DNA from: JAOZHU01 sp964632845
GTDB lineage: Archaea; Thermoproteota; Bathyarchaeia; Bathyarchaeales; Bathycorpusculaceae
NCBI GenBank assembly: GCA_964632845.1
Contig: CAZWDU010000014.1
Span: forward strand, 1 to 43,234
DNA length: 43,234 nt
Direction of reading: 5' to 3'
The translations under genes were made by a program, and so were the position numbers. This document shows, piece after piece, positions 41,166-43,234 of this stretch. How positions within the stretch are numbered: position 1 is the stretch's first letter; each line of letters starts with the position of its first letter. Under the pieces are notes generated by a model, which was given only the letters and a program-made list of their open reading frames with translations, was not told the origin of the DNA and ran no database searches.

Positions 41166-42062
41166 ATGAGCACTAAAAAAGAGCTAATAATATACATAGA
41201 CGGCGCGTACTACCCGAAGTCGCAGGCTAAAGTATCCGTTTATGATCATGGTTTCTTGTATGGCGACGGTGTTTTCGAGGGAATACGCGCCTACAACGGC
41301 GTTGTTTTCAAGCTTAAAGAACACATTGACAGGCTTTACCGTTCAGCGCACTCGATTATGCTGCAGATACCGTTGGCAAAGGAGGAGATGATGCAGGCAG
41401 TGCTGGAAACTTTACGAAAAAACAACTTGAGCAACGCCTATATCCGTTTGGTAGTAACCAGAGGTGTGGGCGACCTTGGGCTGGACCCGCGGAAATGCCC
41501 TAAACCGTCCGTGATTGTAATAACGGACACTATTGTGCTGCACTCAAGCGAAGCTAAAGAGAAGGGAATAACCGCTGTTATTTCTTGGGTTAGAAGGAAC
41601 GCTGTGGACGCGGCAACACATGAGATTAAGTCACTTAACTACCTTAACAGCGTGCTATCCAAGATTGAAGCCAACATGAACGGCGTTGACGAAGCCATAT
41701 GCCTCGACAAAAACGGGTTCATAGCTGAAGGCGTAGGCGAGAACTTGTTCATCGTTAAGAACAACAAAATTATCACTCCGTCAAGAGGCACTGGCGCGTT
41801 AGAGGGCATAACAGCTCAAGTTGCAGTGAAGCTTGCCAAAAAACTAGGTTACGACGTCGCAGAAGCAAACATAACTCCGTTTCAGCTGTTCACGGCTGAC
41901 GAGGTATTCTTTACAGGGACAGCCGCAGAAGTTGTGCCGATACGCGAAGTAAACCAGCGACGAATAGGCACTGGAAGCCCAGGACCAGTAGCAAAAAAGC
42001 TGATGGCAGAATTCCAGAAAATCGTTGTTGATCCTAAAGAAGGCGTGCCAATCTACTCGTAA
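41166..42062 (+). CDS. ilvE: Branched-chain amino acid aminotransferase
   Basis: A fold-type IV PLP enzyme that interconverts valine, leucine and isoleucine with their keto acids. The 298-residue product has VYDHGFLYGDGVFEGIRAY near the N-terminus, PLP lysine K155 in HEIKSLNYLNSV, the EGVGENLFIVKN block, and the phosphate-cup FFTGTAAEVVPI near the end. Length is typical. A D-amino acid aminotransferase is the main alternative, but the sequence is of the IlvE type. GAGGGA lies five bases before the ATG and a TATA-like CTATATC about 47 bases ahead. Confidence 0.93.
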   Translation: MSTKKELIIYIDGAYYPKSQAKVSVYDHGFLYGDGVFEGIRAYNGVVFKLKEHIDRLYRSAHSIMLQIPLAKEEMMQAVLETLRKNNLSNAYIRLVVTRGVGDLGLDPRKCPKPSVIVITDTIVLHSSEAKEKGITAVISWVRRNAVDAATHEIKSLNYLNSVLSKIEANMNGVDEAICLDKNGFIAEGVGENLFIVKNNKIITPSRGTGALEGITAQVAVKLAKKLGYDVAEANITPFQLFTADEVFFTGTAAEVVPIREVNQRRIGTGSPGPVAKKLMAEFQKIVVDPKEGVPIYS

Positions 42063-42086
42063 CGCGAGTTTGCACGTGCTTTTTTT

Positions 42087-43234
42087 CTACTGACTCTTTT
42101 TCATGAAGCTTTCAAGAGCGTTCAATGCTTCTTCCAGTGTTTTTATCGGTGGCAGGTAAACTGCTCTGATGTGGCCTGCGCCGTAGACGGGGTCGAAGCC
42201 TGAGCCGTGCACTACCAGCACTCCTGTTTGCTTGAGGAGTTCCACGACGAAGTCTACGTCGGTCTTCCACCGTTTGCCCACATAGTGGATTTTGGGGAAG
42301 ATGTAGAACGCTCCTTCAGGCTTGGTGCAGGAGATGCCTTCAATTTCGTTGAGGCGTTTCCACGCGTAGTCTCGTCGCTGCTTCAGCTTCTCAACCACGG
42401 TTTTTATGTGGTCTTGCGGTCCGTTCAGCGCGGCTACTCCTGCTTTCTGCACTGGAGTGTTGGCGCACAAGCGGATGCGGCACTCTTGCAGGATGCCGTG
42501 TTTCACGTCGTCCAGCGCGCCTTCTTTGGCTTTGAAGTATATGTAGCCCAGCCGCCAGCCAGTCATCTGATATGCCTTGGAGAAGCCGTTCAGCCCAATC
42601 ACTGGCGTGTCGTCGTTTGCCAAATAAGCTGTGCTGGCAAAGTCACCATTAGCGTAAGACAACTGGTCGTAAATCTCGTCGGAAACCACTGGCAGATTGT
42701 GCTCCGCTGCGAGGTCTAGCATCTGTTTAACAGCTTTCTTGCCATAAACCGCGCCTGTTGGGTTGTTCGGGTTGGTTATTACTATGGCGCGGGTTTTCTT
42801 TGTTATTTTGCTTCTCAGGTCGTCAACGTCTGGTTGCCACCGTTCTTCCTCGATGGTTCGGTAAGACACGGGTGTGCCCTTGAAGAACCTTGTGTATGAG
42901 ATGTAAGGGGGATACGTTGGTCCGGGGAAGAGAATTTCGTCGCCGCGTTCTACGAGCGTGGCTAGCACCATCTGGATGCCTTCGGATACGCCGTCGGTGA
43001 CCAGCACGTTGTCGGGGTTGAGGTTCAGGTGGTTGACGCGTTTCTCCTTGTCTACTATGGCTTGCCTCAGTTCAGGGATGCCTTCTGAAGGCGAGTAGTA
43101 ATTGTCGTCTTCCTCGATGGCTTTGCAGAGCGCTTGTTTGATGTGTGGTGGAGTGTGGAAGTCGAAGGCTGGGGGGTCGCCGATGTTAAGGTAGTAGATT
43201 TTTCTGCCTTCTTTGACGAGTTGGTCAGTGTAGG
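42087..43234 (-). CDS. Alanine/aspartate-type aminotransferase (partial, start outside)
   Basis: A fold-type I PLP aminotransferase, open to the right edge, with about 381 residues visible. Before the internal GTG at 43007 the frame already reads NIGDPPAFDFHTPP and YYSPSEGIPELRQAI, the normal N-terminal aminotransferase blocks, so 43007 is not the start. Later landmarks: NPNNPTGAVY, VSDEIYDQLSY and GFSKAYQMTGWRLGY with the PLP lysine. The sequence resembles the AlaA group (alanine-glutamate transamination) more than classic AspC, an inference only. It converges with ilvE with a 24-base gap. Confidence 0.9.
   Translation of the reverse strand, partial: YTDQLVKEGRKIYYLNIGDPPAFDFHTPPHIKQALCKAIEEDDNYYSPSEGIPELRQAIVDKEKRVNHLNLNPDNVLVTDGVSEGIQMVLATLVERGDEILFPGPTYPPYISYTRFFKGTPVSYRTIEEERWQPDVDDLRSKITKKTRAIVITNPNNPTGAVYGKKAVKQMLDLAAEHNLPVVSDEIYDQLSYANGDFASTAYLANDDTPVIGLNGFSKAYQMTGWRLGYIYFKAKEGALDDVKHGILQECRIRLCANTPVQKAGVAALNGPQDHIKTVVEKLKQRRDYAWKRLNEIEGISCTKPEGAFYIFPKIHYVGKRWKTDVDFVVELLKQTGVLVVHGSGFDPVYGAGHIRAVYLPPIKTLEEALNALESFMKKSQ

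Noticed and set aside
1..43234. CRISPR array, insertion sequence, toxin-antitoxin or defence island
   Set aside because: No regularly spaced repeats, transposase, nuclease or small coupled toxin-antitoxin pair could be recognised.

Overview
This window is chromosomal DNA of an archaeon. The support is a set of archaeal information-processing genes: ribosomal protein S26e, Alba, TFE (TFIIE-alpha), MBF1, the Trm56 tRNA methyltransferase, a Hel308-type helicase, an archaeal threonyl-tRNA synthetase with its own editing domain, archaeal NAC, and DUF2110. S26e argues for the TACK/Asgard side rather than Euryarchaeota. Gene content and protein style look most like Bathyarchaeia (former Miscellaneous Crenarchaeotal Group), but this is an inference from the proteins, not a placement. 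I see no transposase, integrase, CRISPR array or phage gene. There is one tRNA gene, tRNA-Val(UAC).

Layout. 1-4.7 kb: the end of a DUF4438 protein, a gene-free stretch, S26e, a CDP-alcohol phosphatidyltransferase (archaeal phospholipid synthesis), Alba, a secreted/membrane-anchored coiled-coil protein and a 2[4Fe-4S] ferredoxin. 5-10 kb: an asparagine synthetase-like protein without the catalytic Cys2, adenylosuccinate lyase and a Hel308-type helicase. 10.3-13.6 kb: a sulfur-mobilisation operon with an atypical NifS-like desulfurase, an IscU-like scaffold, a SufS-like desulfurase and a small unknown protein.

13.6-30.8 kb is a surface-glycan locus. It holds a complete dTDP-L-rhamnose pathway (rmlD-rmlA-rmlC-rmlB) followed by a deacetylase-like/FemAB-like fusion, a second sugar nucleotidyltransferase with an SDR epimerase/dehydratase, six glycosyltransferases or glycosyltransferase-like proteins, a DUF354 protein, a short nucleotide-sugar dehydrogenase, and an ATP-grasp ligase overlapping a HAD phosphatase. 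The set suggests a rhamnose-containing, possibly amino-acylated cell-surface glycan or S-layer N-glycan. The tRNA and a Kelch-repeat surface protein follow.

32.8-43.2 kb returns to core genes. One strand carries mbf1-hflX-trm56 and tfe-HD-DUF2110. The other carries a PUA protein, NAC, a PfkB kinase, a small zinc protein, thrS and a branched-chain aminotransferase. The window ends inside an alanine/aspartate-type aminotransferase.

The most unusual signals are non-coding. (1) An undescribed dispersed intergenic element occurs in two or three degenerate copies. (2) A TAACGTT motif occurs four times, roughly on helical phase, in the alba upstream region, together with an alba leader that can form two mutually exclusive hairpins. 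(3) Tandem 16-bp palindromes overlie the Kelch gene promoter. (4) A perfect 8-bp palindrome sits just upstream of the TATA box of a glycosyltransferase gene. Among proteins, the most unusual are the NifS homologue lacking conserved cofactor-site residues, the SufS gene whose expected TAATG start reads TAATC, and the truncated nucleotide-sugar dehydrogenase.
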